Assembly (NCBI GenBank): GCA_038030265.1
Contig: CM075941.1
Location: 9,424,001-9,488,000 of the forward strand
DNA length: 64,000 nt
Direction: 5' to 3'
DNA from: Corythucha ciliata
Taxonomy: Eukaryota; Arthropoda; Insecta; Hemiptera; Tingidae
In this document: positions 35,080 through 46,053 of the stretch, piece by piece
Layout: every line of letters starts with the position of its first letter
Numbering within the stretch: position 1 is the first letter of the stretch
Made by a program: the position numbers and the translations under genes
The notes under the pieces: generated by a model
What the model was told of the DNA's origin: nothing
Databases searched by the model: none
The model's input: the letters and a program-made list of their open reading frames with translations, nothing else

Positions 35080-35879
35080 GAAATTGTAAATTTCACGAGG
35101 AAATTTTAACTGAACCACAATAATTTTATTTTTGGTCATTGGAACTTATTAATTTTGCCCTATGACTCGATGGGTAATTGCCCTTTCGGTGATTATTGTT
35201 TAAAAAAAGTGATTGGTGGTCGTTGATTTTGGCTTTAAACTTGTAATTCTAGTATGAATATAGCCGACTATACGAGGAAATGATCAATTTTTAAGAGTGA
35301 ATTGTAAATTTTATCAGGAAATTGTCTATTTAATGAGGAAGTAATCAATTTCATGGGGAATTCATGAGGAAACCGTGAATTTTACGAGGAAATTGTATGT
35401 TTTATAATGAAATTGTACATTTTACGAGGAAATGGTCAATTTCCTGAGGAAATTGTCTGTTTTTAAATGAAGGTGTACATTTTAAGAGGTAATTGTCTAT
35501 TCTATAAGCAAATTCTCAATTTCATGAGGAAATTATTAACTTTATGAGAAAAAAATAATCATTTTTATGAGGAAAATGTATATTTCATGAGAAAATTGTC
35601 AATTTTATTAGGAAAAAAATAATCAATTTTATAGTAAAATTGTCTATTTTATGAGGAAATTGCCTATTTTACAAGGACATTCTCAATTTTATCAAGAAAT
35701 TTCATATTTTATGGGGAAATTGTATATTTTCTGAGGAAATTTATTTTATGGGGAAATTGTCTATATGTATTATGAGGAAATTGCCAATTTTACAGGGAAA
35801 TTCTCAATTTTATCTAGAAATCGCATATTTTATGGGGAAATTGTATATTTTCTGAGAAAATAATCAATTTTATGGAGAC
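35080..35879. repeat. 20-bp satellite, left part
   Basis: Tandem repeats of about 20 bases, consensus near ATTTTATGAGGAAATTGTCA. The array is cut at 35879 by the LTR element and continues at 46054, where the same unit and orientation resume. Confidence 0.85.
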
Positions 35880-36081
35880 TGTAATGTATGACTCATAAGA
35901 CTGGAATTATCCCCCCCCCCTGCACCACCACAACATAATCCTCCCACTCACGATGAACACCTGCATCGCCCCTCTCATCCTCATCCTTCAGTTCTCAAAC
36001 AGTTCAAGCCATGAGTATAGAAAATAAAGTAACGCTTCTTTCATTCTCGTTTTATTTTATTCTAAAAAAAAGTACATAACA
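35880..36081 (+). repeat. 5' LTR
   Basis: Starts TGTAATGTATGACTC, ends AGTACATAACA. Contains a C run near 35911-35920 and ATAAAGTAACGC near 36026. Its partner at 45845 differs at four substitutions by eye. Confidence 0.9.
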
Positions 36082-36141
36082 AAATTGGCGACGAAGATCA
36101 AAGTTTAAATTTTTTTTTCGTTCATGTGATCGCTATTTACG

Positions 36142-38942
36142 ATGGCTACCGACGGGGATGAAGACGCTTCGCAATTACGTCAACTCCAGGTACAAAATCA
36201 AGCTATTTTAAAAGCCCTTCAACTTCAATCTGGAGCACTAGCAAAATTAATATCCCAACCCGTTCCGGGAATTCAGCCCACTCCTGACGTACACTCCTCG
36301 GCTTCATTCGAGCCATTCGACGAGGATAAGGAGACATTCAAATCATACAAAGAACGGTTGGATAATTTTTTCGAATTAAAAAACCTCCGCGGTAACACGG
36401 CCGAAGTAAATGCGACGAAAGCGAAAATTTTAATTCATGCTTTAGGCTCTAAGTATTACCACTTATTGTCTAGCCTTACGGCTCCGGAATTACCATCCGG
36501 AAAGTCATACGATACATTAATACAACTCCTCGAAATACACTTGTGTCCTCGTTCAAACGTACACACGGAGAGACACAAATTTCTATCACGGGTTCAGCAA
36601 ACCGGAGAATCCATTTCGCAGTATATCGCGGCCCTCAAGGACATTTCACGGTCATCGAACTGGACATGCCAGGACGATACGTGTAAAAAACCCGTGTTGT
36701 CCATACTTCAAGCTCAATTTATTCGTGGTTTACAAGACAATGACATCCGCGAGCAAATTCTTCAACAGGGTGATTACATCACACTCGAAAAAGCCATCGA
36801 AATATCGCTCGCTATTGAAGCGGCAAAACGTCAAAACAAGATGTATTCGTCCAACCCGAACGAAACATCAGTATTCAAAGTCAAAACACAGACTAATTCA
36901 AATAACTCAAGTTTTCATGTCGGAGGAAAACCATCAAAAACGTTTACCAAAGACAACCGAAAAAGAGATAATAAAACACCTCGAAAAACACACACCAAGA
37001 CACTAACAGAGCTCGGATTTCAAAACATGTGCTTGTGTTGCGGGAAGACAAACCACACCTCGCGAGAATGCCGCTCAAAACGTCTATTAAAATGCACCAG
37101 CTGTGGAAAAAACGGTCATCTTTCCAAAGTGTGCATATCAACCAAACTCAAAAATGTTCGACACGTAGAAAATGACACCGAGATATATGAAATAAATCAA
37201 ATAATTAATACGGAGACTAAACCGTTTCTCGTGACAGTTCAAATCGAAAACAAACCCCAGCCATTCGAATTAGACACCGGAAGTCAGATGACAATACTGT
37301 CAAAAGCAGACTTCGAAAATTTACATCTAAAATGTGACCTCAAAAAGACAAACGTGCTATTCAGGACGTACACTAAGGAAGTTTTCAAACCCATCGGCTT
37401 CACGTCGGTGAAAATCAAGTACGAAAATCGCGAGACGTACGGTAATTTGTATGTCGTCGATAAAAATTTATCTCCTTTGTTGGGGAGAGATTGGATTTGC
37501 AAATTAAACATGCATTTGACCCCCGGAAACACACAAAATTCAACAAATATTCCAGTTCACAGCCTTGAATCAGTTACAACGCAGCTGATGAAGGAGTACT
37601 CAGATGTTTTCGAATCCTCCGTCGGATGCATACCAAATTTCCAATGTTCACTCGAAATGAAAGAAAATACCAAACCTGTCTTCATCAAACCTAGACCTGT
37701 TCCGTACTCAATCCTCAAACGAACAAAAGAAGAATTAGACTCACTGGAAGCACAAGGAATTCTCGAAAAAACAGACTACTCAGAATGGGGAACACTACTT
37801 GTTTTGGTTCCGAAACCGGACCAATCAATTCGAATCTGTGCCGATTACAAAGTTACAGTTAATCCACAGTTACACGATTCTAGATATCCAATTCCCCGCA
37901 TAGAAGACTTGTTCAACAAACTCAAAAATGGTCGTTATTATTGCGTCCTCGACCTACACAAGGCATTATCTTCATCTCGAACTTGACACAGAAAGCCAGA
38001 AAATAGCAGCAATATCCACACCATGGGGAACATACTTGGTAAAACGACTCTTCATGGGAATAAAGACAGCACCCAATTTATTTCACAAAGTAATGGACCA
38101 GATTGTAGGCGACCTTGGAGGCACGATCCTATACTTCGACGATATACTAATACAGGGAGAAACCTTTGAGGAATGCCTCAACAGACTCAAGACCTGCTTG
38201 GACAGACTAAGAAAATTCAAACTTCACGTCAACCAGTCAAAATTCAAATTCTTCAAAACTTCAATCAAGTATCTTGGTCATCAAATCAGCCAAAAAGGAC
38301 TCGAAAAATGCGCTGACAAAATCGATGCTACAATCCATGCCCCTCGACCGAAAAACGTGGACGAGGTTAGATCCTTCTTAGGCCTCGCCATATATTACTC
38401 AAAATTTATTCCAAATTGCTCAACCCTGATGGCTCCATTAAACAACCTCCTAAAGAAAAACACAACATTTAATTGGAATAAAACATGTGAACAAGCTTTT
38501 CAGAAAATCAAAACAGAGATAGGCAGCGAACGCGTATTAACACCGTATCGAACCGAGTTACCGCTGACCTTGGCGACGGACGCTAGTCCTCACGGTATCG
38601 TGAGGTATTGCGTACGCATCCCGTTCACTAACGAAAAGCGAAAGGTCATATAGTCAACTCGACCGGGAAGCGACGGCTGTATATTGGGCATTCAAGAAAT
38701 TTTATCACTACCTGTATGGAAAAAAATTCACCCTCATCGTTGACAACAAACCTCTAGAAAGGATTTTTCATCCTGAAAAATCGATGCCAACTATGTCAGC
38801 ACACCGTCTGTTACGCTACGCGCAATTTTTAAATGGCTTCGATTACCAAATTAAACACAGACTTTCAAAAGAGCATCAAAACGTTGATTACTTTTCAAGA
38901 CATCCACTTCCGTTAAATCCAAAATTTCAGAATTTTCAAGAA
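36142..38942 (+). pseudogene. gag-pol (gag, protease, RT, RNase H), frame-broken
   Basis: ATG at 36142 opens one frame through gag and protease into RT. Zinc knuckles CLCCGKTNHTSREC (37030) and CTSCGKNGHLSKVC (37095) are followed by protease FELDTGSQMTILS (about 37265) and RT start VPKPDQSIRICADYKV (37808). A one-base insertion near 37965 shifts the frame to a stop at 37984. RT continues in another frame from about 37990 with FMGIKTAPNLF and ILYFDDIL (38128-38151). RNase H (LATDASPHG near 38573) has an internal deletion and frame change at about 38605-38650. The region ends at the CACTA-like insertion. Confidence 0.9.
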
Positions 38943-39099
38943 CACTGAGAAAAAAAAAACACCACCGAACAAATCGTTCGAGTCGTTATTGTTAAAAAAC
39001 AAAAAACATTCTTAGTTATTGTCATTCTTAGTTATTGTCAAAACATAAAAAAAGTTATTTATCAACTTTTGAGTGCCGTGTGTTTACGTTCGAGGGAAA

Positions 39100-40200
39100 A
39101 TGCCCGGTTCATCTGACGGGGGACCTCCGAACCCGAAAAGATTGCGTAACTTAGATACGTTTATATCTCCTAATCCCTTCGCTCCACTACAACAACTTGA
39201 AAACATGACCGTCGAAAGTTCAGGTACAACCAATGTAAACACATCTCCAACCGATAAAAAAACTGACCGACCCCCGCCCATCTTTGTCACAAATGTAAGC
39301 AACATGAGTCTGATCATTAAAAACTTTAACGAACTTGGTCTAACTGACTACAAACACTCTACAGTGGGTAATAACAAGGTAAAATTCATTTTCTCAACCA
39401 TTGATGGTTATAGAACGGCCACAAAGTACTTGGAGGGGAAAAAAGCGGAATACTACAGTTTTCAAGTTAAGTCTGAACGCTGCCTGCGTGTAGTAATACG
39501 AGGTCTGCATTTTACATGTGACACCAAGGAAATAATTGAGGAATTAAAACTAAAAGGTTTTGAGCCAACCCAAATGCTCCCAGTACATCATCCAGTTACG
39601 AAAACGCCGCTGTCCCTCTTTTTCCTAGACCTTAAACACACCCCGGGAATAGAAAAAATCTACGAACTAGATCGTCTCTACGGTGGTGTAATCAAAGTGG
39701 AACCCCCTAAACCCCGTAGGAATGTTTTGCAGTGTACCAACTGCCAATCCTACGGCCACACTAAAAACTACTGTCATATGACACCCAGATGTGTGAAATG
39801 TGAAGGACATCATCAGACCTCGAACTGCACTAAGCCGACCCAAGCACCGCCTACGTGTGTCAACTGTAGCGGACCACATTCGGCGAATTATAAAGGCTGT
39901 CCCGTCCATCTGAAAATACAAAAGGCTTCCTCGTTATCTAAACCATCTAGATATGAGTCAACTAACTTAGAGAAAAACCACAACCAAAGAAACGCGGTAC
40001 CTTCCAATCGCACTGGAACCTACCAGATTACTTCTGATAGAACATACGCAGATGCGACTCGTCCAAATCAAAATAACGACTCAACCGGGTTGATACTTAA
40101 CCAAGTAATACAGAAACTCGATTCTCTCCTTCAATTGCTTACGCCTCTCATCCAAATGATTACCCAAATCGTCCCTAACATTATGCAAAACAAAAAATGA
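39100..40200 (+). CDS. LINE ORF1, gag-like nucleic-acid-binding protein
   Basis: 366 residues from ATG at 39100 (an upstream GTG at 39073 is in frame but not needed). The middle part (LRVVIRGLHFTCDTKEIIEE) is of the type that precedes the zinc knuckles in Jockey gag-like proteins. Three C-x2-C-x3-4-H-x4-5-C knuckles follow: CTNCQSYGHTKNYC, CVKCEGHHQTSNC and CVNCSGPHSANYKGC (39733-39902). It should bind the LINE RNA in a ribonucleoprotein particle. The stop TGA overlaps the ORF2 ATG. Confidence 0.9.
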   Translation: MPGSSDGGPPNPKRLRNLDTFISPNPFAPLQQLENMTVESSGTTNVNTSPTDKKTDRPPPIFVTNVSNMSLIIKNFNELGLTDYKHSTVGNNKVKFIFSTIDGYRTATKYLEGKKAEYYSFQVKSERCLRVVIRGLHFTCDTKEIIEELKLKGFEPTQMLPVHHPVTKTPLSLFFLDLKHTPGIEKIYELDRLYGGVIKVEPPKPRRNVLQCTNCQSYGHTKNYCHMTPRCVKCEGHHQTSNCTKPTQAPPTCVNCSGPHSANYKGCPVHLKIQKASSLSKPSRYESTNLEKNHNQRNAVPSNRTGTYQITSDRTYADATRPNQNNDSTGLILNQVIQKLDSLLQLLTPLIQMITQIVPNIMQNKK

Positions 40201-42872
40201 CGCCTTCAGCGACGACACTCAAACTTAGCACATGGAATGCCCGTGGAATCATGAGTAAATATCATGAACTCTTGCACTTTTTGAACACTCATAACATCGA
40301 TATAGCTCTTTTAACAGAAACTAAATTAGCCTTGCATAAAAAACTAGTAATACCTAATTACAAAATTTATAGAGCTGATCATCCCAGCAATTCCAGCCAG
40401 GGAGGAGCTGCATTAATTGTCAAGGCCAACATACTACACGATGAACTTCTTCCCGTAATTGAGGAAAACATGCAAGTGGCCAGAATACTAATAAAAATTC
40501 AAGATCAACAATATCAGGTTGGATCTTTCTATTCGGCTCCTAAAAATAGAATATGCGAAGCAGACTTTTTTGGACTATTCCATGAGATGAGTACACGGTT
40601 TATAATTAGGGGCGACTTCAACAGCAAGCACCGGCGCTGGGGGTCCAACCTATCTAATCCGAGAGGAGTGATCCTTAATGACATAGTCCACCGGTTATCA
40701 TTAGAGCCTATTTTTCCTGTGCAACCAACGTACTATCCGGACAACAACCTTCATACCCCCGATGTGCTCGACTTCTTCATCGGTAAACATGCATCCCACC
40801 TATGTTCGGCTCCAGCGGTACTCGACGAGTTGTCCTCTGATCATCGTCCAGTTATCATCGAAATTGGCAGTTGTCCTCACATAACCGAAAACGCGACACT
40901 CATAAAACATCCCTTCAACTGGAAAGCTTATTCGGACAGTATGAATGAGCTAACTAATCTCCAAATTTCTCTCAAAACTCCCCAAGACGTGGACAAAGCA
41001 GTTGCAACATTGACGAGGAACATCCAAACTGCCGCATCACTAGGTAGTTCAACTGACAGGCCAAGGACCAGAAAATACCCTCGACCATCTCCCCGCATTC
41101 AACAGCTGTGCACAATCAAAAAATCTTACAGGAGATTATGGGAACAGACCCGCTACCCCCCTCATAAAACTGCATACAATAATGCTACGAGAGAGCTTAC
41201 TTTGGCTCTGAAAGAGGAACATCACGCCGCCACTCTCACTGAACTATCATCGTTGCATGCCAATGATGGTAGCTTGTGGAAAAAAACCAAGTACCTAACA
41301 AAAGAAATCTCGGAGATCCCACCGTTGAAGGATGGACAATTATACCGCTGTACGTCAGCTGAAAAGTCCCGCTTGTTTTCAGACATGCTCCGAGAACAAT
41401 TCACACCCAATCCACCGCATGATGTACATTTCGATGAAGAAATTCAAACTAGATTGGATGAACCACTGCAGCTAACACCGTTCACAGCCCACTTAACGCC
41501 TGGCCAGGTCAAAAATGCCATTTCTCGCTCCCCAACAAAAAAAGCTCCGGGGTATGACTTAATCACTCAACCCCTACTGAAAGCGCTGCCTCGCAAACCT
41601 CTGGTGTTCTTAACACAAATATTCAACACCATGCTCCGTCTTGGATACTTCCCCACAGCCTGGAAGTATGCCATCATAACAATGATTCACAAGCCTGGGA
41701 AAGAACGAACTGATCCTACCGCATACAGACCCATCAGTCTATTACCACTCTTCTCAAAAATCTTCGAACGCCTACTACTGCCACTCTTATTGGGTCCGAT
41801 CAGCCCACTGCTACCTCCTACTCAGTTCGGCTGTAGGAGCTCTCACTCCTGCGTACAGCAACTCCACAGAGTCGTGGACACTATCCTGGAAACGTACGAA
41901 AGGAAGGAATTATGCCATGCAGTTTTTTTGGACACAGAGAAGGCGTTCGACCGCGTTTGGATACCAGGTCTCCTAATCAAACTAAAATCAGTGGTATCGG
42001 ATTCACTTTATAGATTAATATATTCCTATTTGCACAACAGAACATTCTCGGTTAAAGTTAAAAACTCAGTTTCCCCAGTGTGTGATATAAGAGCAGGAGT
42101 GCCTCAAGGGAGTGTCCTAGGGCCCATACTGTACACATTTTATATACATGATCTACCTAGTTCCTCCACACTCACTATTGCGCAGTTTGCCGATGATCAG
42201 GCTATTCTTTCCCCTGGACCTGACCAAATTTCGCTTACAGAACTGCAGAGTTACGTAGACGAGTTAGGGATTTGGTGCTGTCGCTGGAGAACAAAGTTAA
42301 ATCCTCAAAAATCTACTCTGATGCAATTCACGTATAAACTAAAAACGACAACTCCGTCTATTCAACTGAGCGGAGAAACAATACCGCACAAACAGGTTGT
42401 TCGATACCTCGGTCTTCAACTTGATAAAAAACTAACATGGGATGTACACATCACTGAATTACTCCACCGGCTAAGGCACCGCTTCAGGCAACTGTATTTC
42501 CTTCTCCACAGCAAGTCCCCACTACCTTTGAACATCAAGCGGTTAATTTACATGGTGGTTCTAAGACCTGTGTGGTTGTATGGTTGCCAATTATGGGGCT
42601 CAGCATCTAACTCGCAGGTGAAACGAATACAAACTTTCCAAAATCGGGTCCTACGAGTGATTTCTGGCGCTCCATGGTACGTCAGGAACTCTCTTTTACA
42701 TAATGATTTACAAATCCCTGAAGTCAATGACGTATTAAAGACCACGTACCGTAGACTGCACTCGGCCATGTTAAATCACCAAAATGAGTTCATTTCCAAC
42801 ATTGCGAATAACCCTCCCCCACCAAGACCGGAGCGGCGTCTTAAACGCAAGAGACCACCAGATATGCTCTGA
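40197..42872 (+). CDS. LINE ORF2, endonuclease-reverse transcriptase
   Basis: 891 residues from ATG at 40197, overlapping the ORF1 stop as ATGA, which suggests termination-reinitiation. The N-terminal endonuclease has LSTWNARGI, LLTETKLAL (Glu), IIRGDFNSKHRRWGS (D-x-N) and LSSDHRPVIIEI (S-D-H). The reverse transcriptase has WKYAIITMIHKPGK, TAYRPISLLPLFSKIFE, FLDTEKAFDRVW, GVPQGSVLGPILYTFYIHD and the catalytic AQFADDQAIL (about 42180). There is no RNase H domain, as in the Jockey clade. All catalytic residues appear present. Confidence 0.93.
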   Translation: MTPSATTLKLSTWNARGIMSKYHELLHFLNTHNIDIALLTETKLALHKKLVIPNYKIYRADHPSNSSQGGAALIVKANILHDELLPVIEENMQVARILIKIQDQQYQVGSFYSAPKNRICEADFFGLFHEMSTRFIIRGDFNSKHRRWGSNLSNPRGVILNDIVHRLSLEPIFPVQPTYYPDNNLHTPDVLDFFIGKHASHLCSAPAVLDELSSDHRPVIIEIGSCPHITENATLIKHPFNWKAYSDSMNELTNLQISLKTPQDVDKAVATLTRNIQTAASLGSSTDRPRTRKYPRPSPRIQQLCTIKKSYRRLWEQTRYPPHKTAYNNATRELTLALKEEHHAATLTELSSLHANDGSLWKKTKYLTKEISEIPPLKDGQLYRCTSAEKSRLFSDMLREQFTPNPPHDVHFDEEIQTRLDEPLQLTPFTAHLTPGQVKNAISRSPTKKAPGYDLITQPLLKALPRKPLVFLTQIFNTMLRLGYFPTAWKYAIITMIHKPGKERTDPTAYRPISLLPLFSKIFERLLLPLLLGPISPLLPPTQFGCRSSHSCVQQLHRVVDTILETYERKELCHAVFLDTEKAFDRVWIPGLLIKLKSVVSDSLYRLIYSYLHNRTFSVKVKNSVSPVCDIRAGVPQGSVLGPILYTFYIHDLPSSSTLTIAQFADDQAILSPGPDQISLTELQSYVDELGIWCCRWRTKLNPQKSTLMQFTYKLKTTTPSIQLSGETIPHKQVVRYLGLQLDKKLTWDVHITELLHRLRHRFRQLYFLLHSKSPLPLNIKRLIYMVVLRPVWLYGCQLWGSASNSQVKRIQTFQNRVLRVISGAPWYVRNSLLHNDLQIPEVNDVLKTTYRRLHSAMLNHQNEFISNIANNPPPPRPERRLKRKRPPDML

Positions 42873-44267
42873 CTGCCCTCATTAATTTGAACCATATTCA
42901 TAGTTTATAATCATTTGTTGAATTTCTTAGTTCCTCATATTTCTTATTTATTTGATTATTTATTTATTTATCTATTTATATATTTATCTATTCATGCATT
43001 TATTTAACACTTCATATAAATCTCGATTTCGGAATAAGTTACTAGCGGGGGCTGTCAATGGACAGTAGCCTGCAACACGTTACGTGAGGAGCATAATCTC
43101 CATTGTTACAATTAAGCAAAACTATAATGTAATCAATTTACAGTAAAGTTGTTTGGAATTATAAAAAAAACCACCGAACAGCTCACTCTCCACCGAAAAA
43201 TTCGTTCAGTGGAGAATTCCATTTTTTCGGTGGTTAATCTTCACCGAAGAAGGCAGCCATATTGTAAAATTACCACCGATGGTTCTGCGGTTGAGCGTTC
43301 TGCGGTCGTATAGCCGAACGTAGGTGAACATGCACCGCAGAAGAAATTACTTCTCCACTGAACTATTTCTTCGGTGGCTTAAAATTCGATGACACGCCGA
43401 ATAAAATTTACTGAAGATCGGTGACATTATTTCGGTAGTTGTTTTACTGAACGTCGGACGATCCTCAGCTGAGCATCGGTAAACAACGACAAGTAGCCCA
43501 TCGTCGTTGGCTATCCACCGAGTAACCACGCCAAGCGAGCGAGACGAACGAATGAAGCTTCTAGTTCTAACTGAGTTGGGGAGAGGAGAGCACGAGTTCA
43601 GTGTTCAGGTGGTGATTGTGTGTGTTGGGTGACCGTAAGAAAGTATCGGTTATTTGCAAGTACTAAAATTATTATTTCGGTTGGTGTAGTTCGTTGTAAT
43701 TAATTTTTATCGAGTTTTACGACGCTTCCTGACTACCATGAAGGATGAACCTATTTCAAGAACATTATAACAGTGGTGCTGCATGATTGAATGCATTTTT
43801 TTGTGAGCCTAGTTTTCGGATTATGTAAATTTATTCCCTTTTACTTGTACATTGTGCTATGTACTTTATTCCCTGTTAAGGATAATACAAGCATTTTAAA
43901 CAGTGTACTATAGTTTATGGAGCAATGCTTCTCCTTTTTTGACCTTCACTGTGAATTACAGGCCTGGTGACTCATTCCACCCTCGCTGAATTTCGGTGGG
44001 TGTTTCCCACCAAAAGGGTCGGGATACCGATCATGATTGATTGCGCACCGATATCAAGCGACTAGCCACCGAACTTCTGGAGATAAGCCGGAGAACTCCG
44101 AGACCGAACATAGGCTCATTGAAGACGAAGTTCGGAAGCGAAGTACCGAAATTGTACTCGGCGGTTTTATACCGAACAAAAAGCCACCGAACATCACCGG
44201 AGAATGTTACTCGAAGAAGATCGGTGGTATTTTCACCGCCGAAGGCCTCATTTTTTCTCTCAGTGAA

Positions 44268-45622
44268 GACTCTTTCATAGTCAACGAAATTTCAATTTCT
44301 CAAATAGAAAAACACCTGTCATCACATCCGAATTGATCCGTCTCGAAACTGAACGGGATTCACAACTTCAAGAATTCAAGCATAATCTTCTGACAGGAGA
44401 AATTCAAAATCCAGAGTATACCATTCAGTCAGGTATTATCTTACGAGGTAACCGTGTCTTCGTCCCAGAGAAGCTTCGCGGACAAATACTTCAAGAGCTC
44501 CATTCAACACATATAGGAGTTGTCAAAATGAAAGTAATAGCACGCTCCCTATGCTACTGGCCCGGCATAGATAAAGAGATAGAACATCTGGTACGCTCAT
44601 GCCAAAAATGTGCGGAAGTCAAGAAAAATCCGGCAAAGGCACCTATCCATCACTGGGAAGAACCTGAACAACCCTGGCAGAGAATACACTCGGATTACGC
44701 TGGACCTTTTATGGGTCACCATTTCTTCATAGTAGTCGACGCCAAGACCAAACTGGTCGAAATGTCAATATCACAAGAATCACCTAGTTCAAATTCAACA
44801 ATCCGCTCCCTCCAAGACATATTTTCACGTAACGGTATTCCTCACACATTAGTCACAGACAATGCCTCAATTTTTAAATCAATCGACTTCATAAAATTCT
44901 GCAAAAATCAGGGAATTCATCAAAAATTCAGTGCACCGAATCATCCAGCTACCAACGGATTAGCAGAACGAACTGTTCAATCTTTCAAACAAAAATTAAA
45001 AGCAATGTCTTCAGAATCAGGTTCACTTCAATCGAAATTAAACTCTTTTCTACTTGCCTACCGAACAACACCTCTTCATAACGGAAAATCACCAGCTGAA
45101 CTCCACATAGGTCGTCAACTCCGGACAAAACTTCATCTAATACAACCAGTAGGAGTCACGCCGAAGAGCATGTCTCCGACGGGTTATCGTGTATTAACAC
45201 AAGGAACTCGTGTCCAATCCAGAAATTATAATGGACCTTACTGGAAGTTTGGGACAGTAATAAAACGCCTAGGAAAATTACATTACCTAATAGAACTCGA
45301 CCAAGGCTACACATTAAAAAGACATATCAACCAGCTACGTGAAACGGAAGTCGACAAAACTCCTCCGGAATACACGTGGAAACCCCCTCCTACACTTCAA
45401 AGGGAAACCCCGCTGGAAACATCAACAAGAGGCGAAAGATCATCATCACAAGAACAATTCTCTCCGGAAGCCCGAAACCCTTCGATTTCGGCATCTCCTC
45501 GGCATTCGATGCCATCGACCTCGACTGCCGATGTGTCAACAGAGGTACGTCAATCACCGCCCGCTCCAGCCGTGCGTCGGTCCGAACGCCCGAGAAAGTC
45601 GGTTGTGCGGCTCAATTTGTGA
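44268..45622 (+). pseudogene. Integrase part of the Ty3/gypsy pol
   Basis: Open from the CACTA boundary, with one stop at 44334-44336 just before the main frame (44333-45622). The H2C2 finger (HSTHIGVV..CYWPGI..CQKC, about 44500-44620) precedes the catalytic core: D in HSDYAGPF (44690), D in LVTDNASIF (44860) and E in NGLAERTVQSFKQK (about 44970). A basic C-terminal tail ends at TGA 45620. The domain is uninterrupted, but it is cut from RT by 5.3 kb of inserted DNA, so it cannot be expressed as pol. Confidence 0.88.
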
Positions 45623-45844
45623 ATTGTTTCGCGTTTGGTGTAGTGCGTGAAAACGAAAAGTGCGTGAAAGCATTTCAAAGTTTTATATTTTTTGCTTAAA
45701 ATTTTATCAACTTTGCTTACGAACATTAATTCATTTTGCTTAAATTTCTCATTTTTTTTATTATTTTGACGAACTTTTAATTTCAATTTTCAGACTTTTC
45801 AATTTTAAGTTTATAACCGCTCATTCAATTAAGTGGCGGAGAAT

Positions 45845-46048
45845 TGTAATGTATGACTCATAAGATTGGAATTACCCCCCCCCCCCCTGCACCACCACAA
45901 CATAATCCTCCCACTCACGATGAACACCTGCATCGCCCCTCTCATCCTCATCCTTCAGTTCTCAAACAGTTCAAGCCATGAGTATAGAAAATAAAGTAAC
46001 GCTTTTTTCATTCTCGTTTTATTTTATTCTAAAAAAAAGTACATATCA
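45845..46048 (+). repeat. 3' LTR
   Basis: Starts TGTAATGTATGACTC, ends AGTACATATCA, followed by the GAGAC duplication and the resumed 20-bp satellite. Confidence 0.9.
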
Positions 46049-46053
46049 GAGAC

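Larger units (their letters stand above)
38972..43169 (+). mobile_element. Jockey-type LINE, apparently full length
   Basis: Flanked by an 11-bp duplication ACCACCGAACA (38961-38971 and 43170-43180). It has a 5' leader of about 130 bases, two intact ORFs overlapping by ATGA, and a 3' untranslated part with TTTATTTATTTAT-type repeats ending in a short A run (43163-43170). It is inserted near the left end of the CACTA-like element. No stops or frameshifts were seen in either ORF, so it is the youngest and possibly a competent element in the window. Confidence 0.9.
38943..44265. mobile_element. CACTA-like non-autonomous element, split by a LINE
   Basis: Ends CACTGAGAAAAAA (left) and, on the other strand from the right, CACTGAGAGAAAAAA, flanked by AA on both sides (38941-38942, 44266-44267). 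Without the LINE it is about 1.1 kb. It is packed with ACCGAA and TTCGGTGG words in both orientations (43171-44240), like the subterminal repeats of CACTA elements. The host retroelement frame is continuous across it when one AA is counted, which fixes the boundaries. No transposase frame. Confidence 0.7.
35880..46048 (+). mobile_element. Ty3/gypsy LTR retrotransposon with nested insertions
   Basis: LTRs at 35880-36081 and 45845-46048, flanked by a perfect 5-bp duplication GAGAC (35875-35879 and 46049-46053). Primer-binding region TTGGCGACGAAGATC at 36085; polypurine tract AAGTGGCGGAGAAT at 45831-45844. The order is gag, protease, RT, RNase H, integrase. A CACTA-like element with a LINE inside it (38943-44265) separates RNase H from integrase. 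Counting by eye, the two LTRs differ at about four bases plus the C-run length, so the insertion is fairly young. No env. Confidence 0.92.

Noticed and set aside
38943..44265. Treating 43181-44265 as part of the Jockey LINE 3' end
   Set aside because: The LINE ends in an A run followed by the second copy of its 11-bp duplication at 43170-43180, so the ACCGAA-rich part belongs to the older host element.
45339..45699. Two further open frames over the integrase tail
   Set aside because: They are out-of-frame shadows of the integrase C-terminus with no homology of their own.
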